Part shown: piece by piece, positions 1-7,126 of the stretch | Numbering within the stretch: the stretch's first letter is position 1 | Layout: every line of letters begins with the position of its first letter | Origin: UBA6078 sp964468685 | GTDB taxonomy: Bacteria > Desulfobacterota > Syntrophia > Syntrophales > UBA2210 | Length of the DNA: 10,779 nucleotides | Direction: 5' to 3' | Assembly: GCA_964468685.1 (NCBI GenBank) | Contig: CAYXUH010000059.1 | Location: 1 to 10,779 of the forward strand | Made by a program: the position numbers and the translations under genes | Notes under the pieces: model-generated | The model's input: the letters and a program-made list of their open reading frames with translations, nothing else | What the model was told of the DNA's origin: nothing | The model's database searches: none

Positions 1-37
1 TCGCAGGATTTACCTTGGGAAAGATTTTGATCTATAG
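1..37 (+). CDS. lptB: LptB (LPS export ABC transporter ATPase), 3' end only
   Basis: Reading from base 2, the first 11 codons spell RRIYLGKDFDL followed by TAG at 35-37. This matches the usual C-terminal tail of LptB (of the form R-x-YLGxxFxL), the cytoplasmic ATPase of the LptBFG transporter that pulls lipopolysaccharide from the inner membrane to the Lpt bridge. Only the tail is in the window, so no Walker motif can be seen. The identification rests on this short match and on context: lptB directly precedes rpoN in many proteobacteria, and rpoN starts 56 bp downstream on the same strand. It implies an LPS-bearing Gram-negative host. Confidence 0.75.
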   Translation, partial: RRIYLGKDFDL

Positions 38-93
38 GTGTCGTCAATCCATAATGAACTAACTCCTTTTCCAGATTAAAGGCAGACGGAACG

Positions 94-1530
94 ATGGTTT
101 TTGAACTGAGACAGAATCTGAAATTGACGCAGCAACTGGTTATGACCCCGCAGTTGCAGCAGTCGATCAAACTTCTGCAACTTTCAAGAATCGAACTGGT
201 GGATGCCATCAACCAGGAGCTTGAAGAAAACCCCCTCCTTGAAGATCAATCTATCTCGATCGACTCGGAGACGGAGATTGTCCCGGAGGTTGCCGACATG
301 AAGATCGAGTCGGCGACAAAGGAGATCACCGGAGAGGGGGATGGAAAGGAGGATTTTGACTGGGACAACTATCTCGAAGATTTCGGTCCCATGGGTGTTC
401 CCCATGGCCGCGATGATGCCGACGCACCCCCCTTCGAGAATATGCTTACCAAAACAAGCTCTCTGTCGGATCACCTCCTGTGGCAGCTCAACCTGTCGCA
501 TTTGATCGATGCGGAACGGCATGTGGCTGTTCAGATCATAGGCAACCTGAACGGTGATGGATACCTGATGGCAACTCTGGAGGAGATCGCCATTATTGAG
601 AATGTGGGATCGGCCTTTGTTGAGGAGGTCATTGCCATGGTACAGGAATTCGACCCCCCCGGTGTTGCGGCGAGGGACCTGAAGGAGTGCCTGCTCATAC
701 AGATTGGATTCCTGAATATCGACTCTGAGCTTCCGGAAAAGATCGTGAACAAGTATCTGAAGGATCTTGAGACGAGAAATTATCAGAGTATAGCCAACAA
801 AGAGAAAGTTTCCCTCAGCGAGGTCGAGCAGGCCGCGCTACTGATAGGAACCTTGAATCCCAAACCGGGACTCCCCTACAACGAAGAAAGACCCCAGTAT
901 ATCATTCCCGACGTATTCATCTTCAAGTTTGAAGACAAATATCGTATTACACTGAATGATGACGGCCTGCCGAGACTGAAGGTGAGCAATTTTTACAAAG
1001 AGATACTGGGCGGCATGAAGGCCAACGGAGGGGGCACAAGTAAAGAATACATCAAGGAAAAACTACAGTCCGCAACCTGGCTGATAAAGAGTATTGAGCA
1101 GAGACAAAAGACGATCTACCGGGTAGCGGAGAGCATCCTGGATCACCAGATTGATTTTTTCGACAAGGGGATCAGCTATCTGAAACCGATGGTTCTGAGG
1201 GATATCGCTGATGACGTACAGATGCATGAATCAACGATAAGCAGGGTTACCACCAATAAATACATACATACCCCCAGAGGCATCTTTGAACTCAAATATT
1301 TCTTTAACAGCGGGATAAACAGGATGGGCGATACCCAGATAGCATCCCAAAGTGTCAAGGAAAAGATACGGCAGATAATCAGCATAGAAGACAGCAAAAA
1401 ACCTTATAATGACAGCCAGATAGTGAAGATGCTTGCAGCCTCAAATATATCTATAGCACGGAGAACAGTTGCGAAATACAGGGATATGCTGGGGATATTG
1501 CCGTCATCCAAGAGAAGGAAGTACTTCTGA
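94..1530 (+). CDS. rpoN: RNA polymerase sigma-54 factor RpoN
   Basis: This is the alternative sigma factor that recognises -24/-12 promoters and needs AAA+ activators to open them. At 478 aa it has the normal family length. Region I (about residues 1-45) is glutamine- and leucine-rich (LTQQLVMTPQLQQSIKLLQLS), as needed for activator response. Residues about 46-110 are the acidic, variable region II. The core-binding domain follows, then a helix-turn-helix around 367-395 (LRDIADDVQMHESTISRV) that reads the -12 element. The RpoN box ARRTVAKYRD at 455-464 reads the -24 GG element. The C-terminus is basic (SSKRRKYF). The start is supported by the family-typical MVFELRQNLKL opening, with a modest AAAGG about 11 bp upstream. 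It lies 56 bp after lptB and probably shares its transcript. No defect was seen. Confidence 0.98.
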   Translation: MVFELRQNLKLTQQLVMTPQLQQSIKLLQLSRIELVDAINQELEENPLLEDQSISIDSETEIVPEVADMKIESATKEITGEGDGKEDFDWDNYLEDFGPMGVPHGRDDADAPPFENMLTKTSSLSDHLLWQLNLSHLIDAERHVAVQIIGNLNGDGYLMATLEEIAIIENVGSAFVEEVIAMVQEFDPPGVAARDLKECLLIQIGFLNIDSELPEKIVNKYLKDLETRNYQSIANKEKVSLSEVEQAALLIGTLNPKPGLPYNEERPQYIIPDVFIFKFEDKYRITLNDDGLPRLKVSNFYKEILGGMKANGGGTSKEYIKEKLQSATWLIKSIEQRQKTIYRVAESILDHQIDFFDKGISYLKPMVLRDIADDVQMHESTISRVTTNKYIHTPRGIFELKYFFNSGINRMGDTQIASQSVKEKIRQIISIEDSKKPYNDSQIVKMLAASNISIARRTVAKYRDMLGILPSSKRRKYF

Positions 1531-1546
1531 TTTGATGAAATACCGG

Positions 1547-1575
1547 TTGACTTTTAAGGTCGGCTCACCTATAAG
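1547..1575 (+). promoter_or_regulatory. Sigma-70-type promoter for hpf
   Basis: A TTGACT hexamer (1547-1552) is separated by exactly 17 bp from TATAAG (1570-1575). Each box is 5/6 to the sigma-70 consensus. It lies in the 99-bp gap after the rpoN stop and points at hpf, whose start is about 48 nt from the expected transcription start. It predicts that hpf-ptsN-rapZ can be transcribed without rpoN. The match is seen directly; its activity is inferred. Confidence 0.6.
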
Positions 1576-1629
1576 GCGGAGTTTCATTGTGCGGAGAATA
1601 GGTCAAAACGAGTTGAGAGGAGGGACACC

Positions 1630-2172
1630 ATGAAGATCTCTTATACCTTCCGGAATATGGAAACCGAGGAGTGGTTGAAAGATTATGTGGGCAAAAAGCT
1701 TGCCAGGATTGAGCGATATATCGACAAGCCCGTGAATGCCAGTGTGGTACTGGCTGTTGAAAAGTTCAGGAATGTTGCCGAAATAAACCTATCTGCCAAG
1801 GGCATGACCCTGCAGGGCAGGGAAGAGGCAAAGGAGATGACCCTTGCCATCGACAATGTTATTGATAAGGTGGAACGGCAGATAAAGAAATATAAGCAAA
1901 AGATACGAAACCACAAAGATGCCGCGTCCCGGAGCGAGGTGGAGGAATCTGGAGAGCCGGGTTCCGAAGAATATGAGGAATACGATGAAAATTCGAGGGT
2001 AGCGAAGACAAGGAAGACCATACTTGAGCCCATGTCTCTAGACGACGCAATTATGGAAATGGACGAATCAAAGAACAGATTTATCGTGTACAGAGATTCT
2101 TCCTCAGAGAACGTGAGCATTCTCTATCGTCGCGATGATGGAAGATATCTCCTGATTGAAACCAATAGCTGA
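1630..2172 (+). CDS. hpf: Long-form ribosome hibernation promoting factor (HPF/RaiA family)
   Basis: HPF binds the decoding region of the 30S subunit and inactivates ribosomes in stationary phase or starvation. The long form also dimerises ribosomes into 100S particles. This 180-aa protein has both parts. The N-terminal S30AE domain (about 1-97) begins MKISYTFRNMETEEWLKDYV and includes a basic helix KVERQIKKYKQKIRNHK. An acidic linker (about 98-123, rich in E, S and G) follows. The C-terminal dimerisation domain (about 124-180) contains KPMSLDDAI-like and IVYRDSS..VSILYRRDDGRYLLIE segments. A strong Shine-Dalgarno AGGAGGG at 1618-1624 lies 5 bp before the ATG. It follows rpoN by 99 bp and precedes ptsN by 18 bp. 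The long form in a proteobacterium fits the deltaproteobacterial style; gammaproteobacteria usually carry the short form here. Confidence 0.96.
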   Translation: MKISYTFRNMETEEWLKDYVGKKLARIERYIDKPVNASVVLAVEKFRNVAEINLSAKGMTLQGREEAKEMTLAIDNVIDKVERQIKKYKQKIRNHKDAASRSEVEESGEPGSEEYEEYDENSRVAKTRKTILEPMSLDDAIMEMDESKNRFIVYRDSSSENVSILYRRDDGRYLLIETNS

Positions 2173-2190
2173 AATACGGGGTGGTGAACC

Positions 2191-2658
2191 ATGGTTAATA
2201 TCCAGGACATGCTGAAAGAAGCCTTTATCATAGAGGATCTGAAATCAAAGACGAAGAAAGAGGTCCTCGCTGAGCTGTCGGGTGTCTTTTTGAGTGATGA
2301 TATGGGTATTGCCCGTGACTCCATGATCGAGGTCTTGATGGAGAGGGAAAAACTGGGGAGTACCGGGATAGGGGACGGTATCGCCATACCCCATGGAAAA
2401 CTGACTGGTCTTGAAAGACTTGTGGTTTCATTTGGAAGGAGCAGTGTGGGGGTTGATTTTGATTCCCTGGACGGCGGACCGGTGCATCTCTTTTTTCTTC
2501 TTATGGCTCCTGAGAATTCGGCTGGGCAGCATCTGAAGGCCTTGGCGAAGATCTCACGGATGCTGAAAGATGTCTCCTTCAGAGAAGCTCTTGTCAAGGC
2601 CGAGTCATCTAAAGATATATATAGTTTGATAGTGGAGAAAGACCGGGCGTATGTCTAG
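2191..2658 (+). CDS. ptsN: Nitrogen-PTS EIIA protein PtsN
   Basis: PtsN is the terminal phosphoacceptor of the regulatory nitrogen phosphotransferase chain (EI-Ntr to NPr to EIIA-Ntr). It signals through its phosphorylation state rather than moving sugar. The 155-aa length matches the family. The phosphorylated histidine is H68 in the diagnostic stretch GSTGIGDGIAIPHGKL, equivalent to H73 of E. coli PtsN. The rest (FLLMAPENSAGQHLKALAKISR) is typical of the IIA fructose/Ntr fold. The protein is soluble, with no transport domains attached. A GGGGTGG at 2178-2184 serves as ribosome binding site; the gap to hpf is only 18 bp, so the two are co-transcribed. The partner NPr and EI-Ntr genes are not in this window; in related genomes they lie just past rapZ, where an opposing gene sits here. 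Confidence 0.95.
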   Translation: MVNIQDMLKEAFIIEDLKSKTKKEVLAELSGVFLSDDMGIARDSMIEVLMEREKLGSTGIGDGIAIPHGKLTGLERLVVSFGRSSVGVDFDSLDGGPVHLFFLLMAPENSAGQHLKALAKISRMLKDVSFREALVKAESSKDIYSLIVEKDRAYV

Positions 2659-2756
2659 GGTCTGTCATTCTCGTGCACCAACCCTTTCAGAAGCTACCAT
2701 ATGCCTGACCGGGGTGATATAGGAAAAAAAGCAACATATCGAAAGGCGGGGGCGCG

Positions 2757-3623
2757 ATGAATAATCTTCGTATCGTCATCATAACCGGCCTGTCGGGTTC
2801 CGGAAAGAGCACAGCCCTGAAGGCCCTGGAAGATATCGGCTTTTTTTGTGTGGATAATCTTCCTGTCATGCTTCTCCCCAAATTTCTGGACCTGCAGACC
2901 GGGACCTCATCCGAGATTTCCAAGATAGCCCTGGTCATGGACCTGCGCGAAAGACACTTCCTTGAAAAGCACATAGATGTTCTCTCTCGATTGAGGAAGA
3001 AAAAGTACAATATTGAAATACTCTTTCTCGATACGAGCGATGAACTGCTCCTGCGAAGGTTTAGCGAGACGAGGAGGACGCATCCCCTCTCGAAGGACAA
3101 GACCATCCTTGAGAGTATCGAGCTGGAGCGGGATAAGCTGAGTGAATTAAAGGGGATGGCCACCAACATCGTTGATACATCAGGGTACACTGTCCACCAG
3201 CTCAAGGAACATGTCCAGGGGCTCTATCTCGCTCCCGGCAAAACCAAAAAACTTATTATAAACCTGATATCATTCGGATACCATTTTGGTCTGCCTCACG
3301 ATGCGGATATCGTCCTGGATGTGCGATTTCTGCCCAATCCTTATTTCATCAAGGACCTAAGTGAACACAACGGAAATGAAAAGGTCGTGGAAGAATATGT
3401 TATGGGATGGGATGAGACCGGACAGTTTCTCGCACGCCTTTCCGACATGATGACATTTCTGGTGCCGCTCTATGAAAAAGAAGGAAAATCATATCTGAAT
3501 GTTGCCGTGGGATGTACCGGCGGGAGACACCGATCCGTGGTTATCCTCAACCAACTGGCCGGATACTTCAAGAGCAGAAACTATACAACAAATATCAGCC
3601 ATCGGGATATAGACAGATCCTGA
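2757..3623 (+). CDS. rapZ: RapZ/YvcJ-family P-loop nucleotide-binding protein
   Basis: RapZ-family proteins bind nucleotides through an N-terminal P-loop and RNA or metabolites through the C-terminal domain. In E. coli RapZ delivers the small RNA GlmZ to RNase E and senses glucosamine-6-phosphate. The 288-aa length is standard. The Walker A is GLSGSGKS at residues 11-18. Residues around 90-115 carry DTSDELLLRRFSETRRTHPL, and the C-terminal signature CTGGRHRSV is at 253-261, followed by SHRDI near the end. It lies 98 bp after ptsN and is the last plus-strand gene before a convergent one. The GlmY/GlmZ RNAs are known mainly from enterobacteria, so the role here is inferred to be a general RNA- or metabolite-sensing adapter. 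The G-rich AAGGCGGGGG before the ATG supports the start. Confidence 0.95.
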   Translation: MNNLRIVIITGLSGSGKSTALKALEDIGFFCVDNLPVMLLPKFLDLQTGTSSEISKIALVMDLRERHFLEKHIDVLSRLRKKKYNIEILFLDTSDELLLRRFSETRRTHPLSKDKTILESIELERDKLSELKGMATNIVDTSGYTVHQLKEHVQGLYLAPGKTKKLIINLISFGYHFGLPHDADIVLDVRFLPNPYFIKDLSEHNGNEKVVEEYVMGWDETGQFLARLSDMMTFLVPLYEKEGKSYLNVAVGCTGGRHRSVVILNQLAGYFKSRNYTTNISHRDIDRS

Positions 3624-3632
3624 CCGGACGCC

Positions 3633-4961
3633 TCACCCTTCACCGAAAAGCTTTCTTGTTATGTTATCCTGTATCCAGTGTGGATCCCACCATTCCACTG
3701 GGTTTACAAATTTCCCGCCTACGATCATACTGAAGTGAAGATGATCGCCTCCCGCCATGCCGGTTAGACCTGTCCTGCCGATCGATTCCCCCTTCTTGAC
3801 CGTTTGATTCTTCCTTACGCTTATCGAGGAAAGATGGCCATACAGGCTGAAGACCCCCATCCCGTGATCGATGATGACCGTGTTTCCATAAATTCCGATA
3901 TGTCCAGTGAAGAGGACGATGCCCTCATTTGATGCCTCTACCGGGGCGTTCTGTGTAGAGGCGAGGTCAACACCCATGTGAACACTCGTGCTTATTTTAT
4001 TGCCGTTATGGTAGTATGTTCTCCTGTCGCCAAAGGTTGCCATGGTGGCGGCGTTTTTCATCCGGAGAAAAGCCCCCTCCCACAGTTGTTTCGGTTGGGT
4101 GTCCTCACAGATCGTTTCAATGGTTTTTCTGTTGTCCATCCGCATTTCGGTGTTTATGCGCGAAAAGGCTTCGAGCAAGGTAACCCCCTGCAGGTCTTTG
4201 TATCGGTGCTGAAACTCCAGAACTTTCCTCTCCAGGAAACGCTGGCTTATATTCATCCTGTCGTTGCGGAACTTTTTGTTCCTTGCGTGGAAAGAGATCG
4301 GATTAAGGGTGGTGTTTCCGGCATTATCCTCGGCCAGGATGTGTATCTTCATGGTGCTCGCTATATCTATGGCGGGGACCGCAAAGTAGGAGATGTGGAG
4401 CGTTCCGTCCCCTGTGGCCCTCGGGTAGGAGGGGAAGTAGTCATCCTCGACTTGCACGCCGCTTCGAGACACGTCTTCCGAGAGTCTGTAGGTAACAACA
4501 CAGGAGCCCCCGGGATTGATGTAGTGCTGAAAGCTTGCAGGGGATATTTGGGGGGGCACGGTATCTATAACCACTTCAAAGGTTACAATGTGCTTGTTTT
4601 TTCTGAATGAATAGTCTGTGACTGAGATATCGATGGTTGCGGTTCCGTCGTGGAGCTTCAGGTCTTCCGGAAATACGCTGATCGACATGGTCTTTTTACT
4701 GACCCCCCTTCCCGGAAAGTTCAGGGAGCCTATGGTGTACTGCTTTCCATCCTGCGATATGGTAACGGAGGCGCTTCGAAGCCCACTTTTTCTGTCAGTG
4801 CAGGTGACATCGAACGTCGTTTTCTGGCCTATCATCGTGATGTCCCGGTCCGATAGTATCTCCGGTTTTTCTCCTTCGAAATAGACCATGAAGAACCAGA
4901 CCCCCACACCTACCAGGGCGATCAACAAAAAATAAAAAAGAAACATCAGAAATTTACGCAT
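3633..4961 (-). CDS. Membrane-anchored M23 (LytM-type) peptidoglycan metallopeptidase
   Basis: This is a probable zinc endopeptidase acting on peptidoglycan cross-bridges in the periplasm. Its 442 aa begin with one strong membrane segment (about residues 4-27, FLMFLFYFLLIALVGVGVWF) that likely stays as an anchor. Two Ig-like or bacterial-Ig beta segments follow (about 30-115 and 135-225), then a helical linker (about 230-300). The C-terminal M23 domain (about 308-430) shows the zinc ligands H328 and D332 in HMGVD, and the HLH motif H407/H409. H376 lies in YGHLS. All catalytic positions are present, so it is likely active rather than an EnvC-type activator. A strong AAGGAGAG Shine-Dalgarno on the minus strand (about 4970-4979) fixes the start. 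It converges with rapZ and diverges from coaBC, so it is monocistronic here. The exact substrate is unknown. Confidence 0.92.
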   Translation of the reverse strand: MRKFLMFLFYFLLIALVGVGVWFFMVYFEGEKPEILSDRDITMIGQKTTFDVTCTDRKSGLRSASVTISQDGKQYTIGSLNFPGRGVSKKTMSISVFPEDLKLHDGTATIDISVTDYSFRKNKHIVTFEVVIDTVPPQISPASFQHYINPGGSCVVTYRLSEDVSRSGVQVEDDYFPSYPRATGDGTLHISYFAVPAIDIASTMKIHILAEDNAGNTTLNPISFHARNKKFRNDRMNISQRFLERKVLEFQHRYKDLQGVTLLEAFSRINTEMRMDNRKTIETICEDTQPKQLWEGAFLRMKNAATMATFGDRRTYYHNGNKISTSVHMGVDLASTQNAPVEASNEGIVLFTGHIGIYGNTVIIDHGMGVFSLYGHLSSISVRKNQTVKKGESIGRTGLTGMAGGDHLHFSMIVGGKFVNPVEWWDPHWIQDNITRKLFGEG

Positions 4962-5001
4962 ATATCCCTCTCTCCTTCAGTCGTTGGCAGTTCCTTAACA
5001 G

Positions 5002-5030
5002 TTGACCTTATATATAATAACTGCTATGTT
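5002..5030 (+). promoter_or_regulatory. Candidate upstream promoter for coaBC
   Basis: TTGACC (5002-5007), a 17-bp spacer, and TATGTT (5025-5030) form a fair sigma-70-like element on the plus strand. It would give a leader of about 85 nt for coaBC. Its -35 box coincides with the -10 box of the minus-strand candidate, so the two could not be occupied together. Confidence 0.35.
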
Positions 5031-5036
5031 TTTCAA
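5007..5036 (-). promoter_or_regulatory. Candidate promoter for the M23 peptidase gene
   Basis: On the minus strand TTGAAA (5036-5031) is followed after 18 bp by TATAAG (5012-5007). TATATA is also available at a 16-bp spacing. Transcription would start near 5000, giving a leader of about 40 nt before the ATG. It overlaps a plus-strand promoter-like element. The matches are read directly; use in vivo is inferred. Confidence 0.45.
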
Positions 5037-5095
5037 CGTATTTTGGTTTATTTTCAAGTTTTTGGAAAAATTCGACCGGATACGTTGGTTTCTTA

Positions 5096-5101
5096 TATAA
5101 T
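5096..5101 (+). promoter_or_regulatory. Perfect -10 box close to coaBC
   Basis: TATAAT (5096-5101) is a perfect -10 hexamer placed so that transcription would begin about 15 nt before the coaBC ATG. The best -35 partner is TTCGAC (5071-5076) at a long 19-bp spacing, so the promoter would be weak or factor-assisted. AAGGG at 5112-5116 serves as the ribosome binding site. Confidence 0.45.
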
Positions 5102-5122
5102 CTGCGTATACAAGGGCTCATT

Positions 5123-6328
5123 ATGCTGAAAGACAAAAATATTGTTCTTGGGATATCCGGCGGCATTGCAGCTTACAAGGCAGCGGAACTGACGAGGGAA
5201 TTCGTAAAACGAGGGGCGAGGGTAAACGTCATTATGACCCCGAATGCGGCCCGATTCATAACTCAGCTCACATTGCAGACCCTCTCCTGCAATCCCGTTT
5301 ACACCGACATGTTTTCCCTCTCAGGCGACTGGGATATCCACCATATAGCCCTGGCACAGGCCGCCGACATAGTCGTCATCGCGCCAGCAACCTACAATAC
5401 AATCGGTAAGATAACATCAGGCATCGCCGATGACCTCCTCTCGACGACCATAGCGGCTACAAAGGCTCCGGTCCTGATATGCCCGGCGATGAATTCGAAC
5501 ATGTATGACAATCCCATCCTTCGATCCAATATCGACAGACTCTCAGCGCTTGGCTATCTCTTTATGGATGCCGGGCTCGGTGAGCTTGCCTGCAAGACGG
5601 AAGGGGCGGGAAGGTTGCCAGATCCGTTCGATATCGTTGAAGAAGTAGAAGCGGTTTTGACCCAGAAAAATCTAAAAGGACACCGGATCCTGATAACCGC
5701 AGGTCCCACCCGTGAACCCTTTGATCCGGTGAGGTACATATCTAATCACTCCTCGGGAAAGATGGGATACGCCCTGGCCGTTATGGCAAGGAGGAGAGGC
5801 GCGGATGTCACGCTGATCAGTGGGCCCGTCTCGCTCCCTGTGCCCGCAGGCGTACGGTTTGTCGGGGTGTCGAGCGCTTCCGAGATGCGAGATGCCGTGA
5901 TAAAACACATTAAAGAAGCAACCGTTATTATCAAAGCCGCCGCGGTAGCCGATTACCGACCATCTGCCCCCTCGGGGTCCAAGATAAAAAAGGGGACCGG
6001 TCAGATGGATATCAGTCTCGAAAAGACGCCCGATATTATATCCGAAGTCAGCAAAATAAAAGGGGACCGTATACTAGTGGGGTTTGCCATGGAGACGGAA
6101 GATCTTATCAAGAATGCGCGAACCAAGATGAAGGCGAAGGGGATGGACCTGATCGTGGCGAACGAGCTGGGCCTTCCCGGTTCCGGGTTCCAGCATGATA
6201 CCAATATCGTAAAGATCATAGATATATCGGGGAATGTTGAGGAACTGCCCCTGATGGATAAGAGAGATGTGGCGGACAGGATCCTGGACAGAGTTCTGAA
6301 AATCTCAGACAGAGAGAGCAGGGCATGA
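5123..6328 (+). CDS. coaBC: Bifunctional phosphopantothenoylcysteine decarboxylase / phosphopantothenate-cysteine ligase
   Basis: CoaBC performs two consecutive steps of coenzyme A synthesis: CTP-dependent ligation of cysteine to 4'-phosphopantothenate (CoaB), then FMN-dependent decarboxylation to 4'-phosphopantetheine (CoaC). The 401-aa length is normal for the fused enzyme. The N-terminal CoaC flavodoxin-like domain (about 1-180) has GISGGIAAYK at 10-19, the active-site histidine H74 in WDIHHIALAQ, PAMN at 121-124, and the substrate-clamp cysteine C157 in GELACKTEGAGRL. The CoaB domain (about 186-395) has ITAGPTREPFDPVRYISN from 191, SSGKMG, AAAVADYRP from 272, the lysine-rich KIKKG around 287-291, and VGFAMETED at 319-327. 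The start has AAGGG 6 bp upstream. It overlaps the following glycosylase gene by ATGA, implying translational coupling. Confidence 0.97.
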   Translation: MLKDKNIVLGISGGIAAYKAAELTREFVKRGARVNVIMTPNAARFITQLTLQTLSCNPVYTDMFSLSGDWDIHHIALAQAADIVVIAPATYNTIGKITSGIADDLLSTTIAATKAPVLICPAMNSNMYDNPILRSNIDRLSALGYLFMDAGLGELACKTEGAGRLPDPFDIVEEVEAVLTQKNLKGHRILITAGPTREPFDPVRYISNHSSGKMGYALAVMARRRGADVTLISGPVSLPVPAGVRFVGVSSASEMRDAVIKHIKEATVIIKAAAVADYRPSAPSGSKIKKGTGQMDISLEKTPDIISEVSKIKGDRILVGFAMETEDLIKNARTKMKAKGMDLIVANELGLPGSGFQHDTNIVKIIDISGNVEELPLMDKRDVADRILDRVLKISDRESRA

Positions 6329-7044
6329 GAGAAGAGCTTCTGGAACTGACAACCGCTTTGAAAAGCCACATACTGTCCGAGAGGGAATCGAGAAGCGGAT
6401 CGAGCAATCTGTGTCTGAAGAGAGAAGAGGGCACGAAACCCTCCACGCAGGATGATGCCCCAATGAATGATAGAGCGATTCGTGTTTCCTCGATCACTCT
6501 GGAGGATATACGAGAAGAACTTGGAGACTGCAAAAGGTGCAAGTTACACGGTGAGCGACACCATATCGTCTTCGGGGAGGGAAATCCTCGTACCGATCTT
6601 GTGTTCGTGGGTGAGGCTCCGGGAAGAGACGAGGATATGCAGGGGAAACCCTTTGTGGGCCGTGCGGGGCAACTGCTTACTGACATTATAAAGGCTATGG
6701 GACTGGAAAGAAAAGATGTATATATATGCAATATATTGAAATGTCGTCCCCCGAAAAATCGAAACCCCGAACCGGATGAGATCGCCACCTGTGAACCCTT
6801 TCTGATCAAACAGCTTGAGGCTATACAGCCGAGTGTTATTTGCGCCATGGGTAAATTCGCGGCCCAGACTCTCCTCAAAACCGATATCGCTATTTCCGTA
6901 CTGCGCGGCCGGTTTCACTCCTATCATGGAATACGACTCATGCCCACATACCATCCCGCATATCTCCTGCGAAATCCAGGCGCAAAAAAGCAGGTCTGGG
7001 AGGATATGCAGATGATTATGAAAGAATTACAACAGGAGACTTAA
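6325..7044 (+). CDS. Type 4 (Fe-S) uracil-DNA glycosylase
   Basis: This enzyme removes uracil from DNA after cytosine deamination, starting base-excision repair. The 239-aa protein matches family 4 of the UDG superfamily. Motif 1 is GEAPGRDED, followed by GKPFVGRAGQLL, and motif 3 is MPTYHPAYLLR near the C-terminus. The four [4Fe-4S] cysteines are C69 and C72 (CKRC), C140 (KCRPP) and C156 (TCEPF); their spacing matches characterised family 4 enzymes. Residues 1-60 form a charged, low-complexity extension before the catalytic domain. The chosen ATG overlaps the coaBC stop by four bases. An internal ATG at 6463 (M47) would also keep the whole catalytic domain, so the true N-terminus is uncertain. 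Older annotations call this family phage SPO1 DNA polymerase-related. Confidence 0.94.
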   Translation: MREELLELTTALKSHILSERESRSGSSNLCLKREEGTKPSTQDDAPMNDRAIRVSSITLEDIREELGDCKRCKLHGERHHIVFGEGNPRTDLVFVGEAPGRDEDMQGKPFVGRAGQLLTDIIKAMGLERKDVYICNILKCRPPKNRNPEPDEIATCEPFLIKQLEAIQPSVICAMGKFAAQTLLKTDIAISVLRGRFHSYHGIRLMPTYHPAYLLRNPGAKKQVWEDMQMIMKELQQET

Positions 7045-7064
7045 GGCGGGGATCGGAGAACAAA

Positions 7065-7093
7065 ATATGGACCATATATCATTCCCGGAATGA
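7065..7093. promoter_or_regulatory. Two adjacent perfect DNA dyads upstream of nfeD
   Basis: The 82-bp gap before nfeD contains ATATGG-A-CCATAT (7065-7077) and, 1 bp later, TCATTCC-C-GGAATGA (7079-7093). They have 6-bp and 7-bp perfect arms around a single central base, with centres 15 bp apart. A one-base centre makes an RNA hairpin of full length unlikely, so they resemble protein-binding operators. No convincing promoter was found beside them. The dyads are seen directly; the regulatory role is inferred. Confidence 0.4.
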
Positions 7094-7126
7094 GGCGGGA
7101 TTGAGAGTCTATCGGGGGAAAGTTTC

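Noticed and set aside
2657..2687. Inverted repeat AGGGT/ACCCT after ptsN as a terminator
   Set aside because: Five paired bases with a 19-nt loop and no following T-tract; too weak to call, and rapZ continues in the same direction.
3978..4610. Plus-strand open frame (210 codons) inside the M23 gene
   Set aside because: The minus-strand M23 frame carries all zinc ligands, an anchor and a strong ribosome binding site; the plus frame has none of these.
4986..5000. Possible sigma-54 promoter (TGGCAG followed by TTAAC) before coaBC
   Set aside because: The required GC at -12 is absent at the correct distance from the -24 GG.
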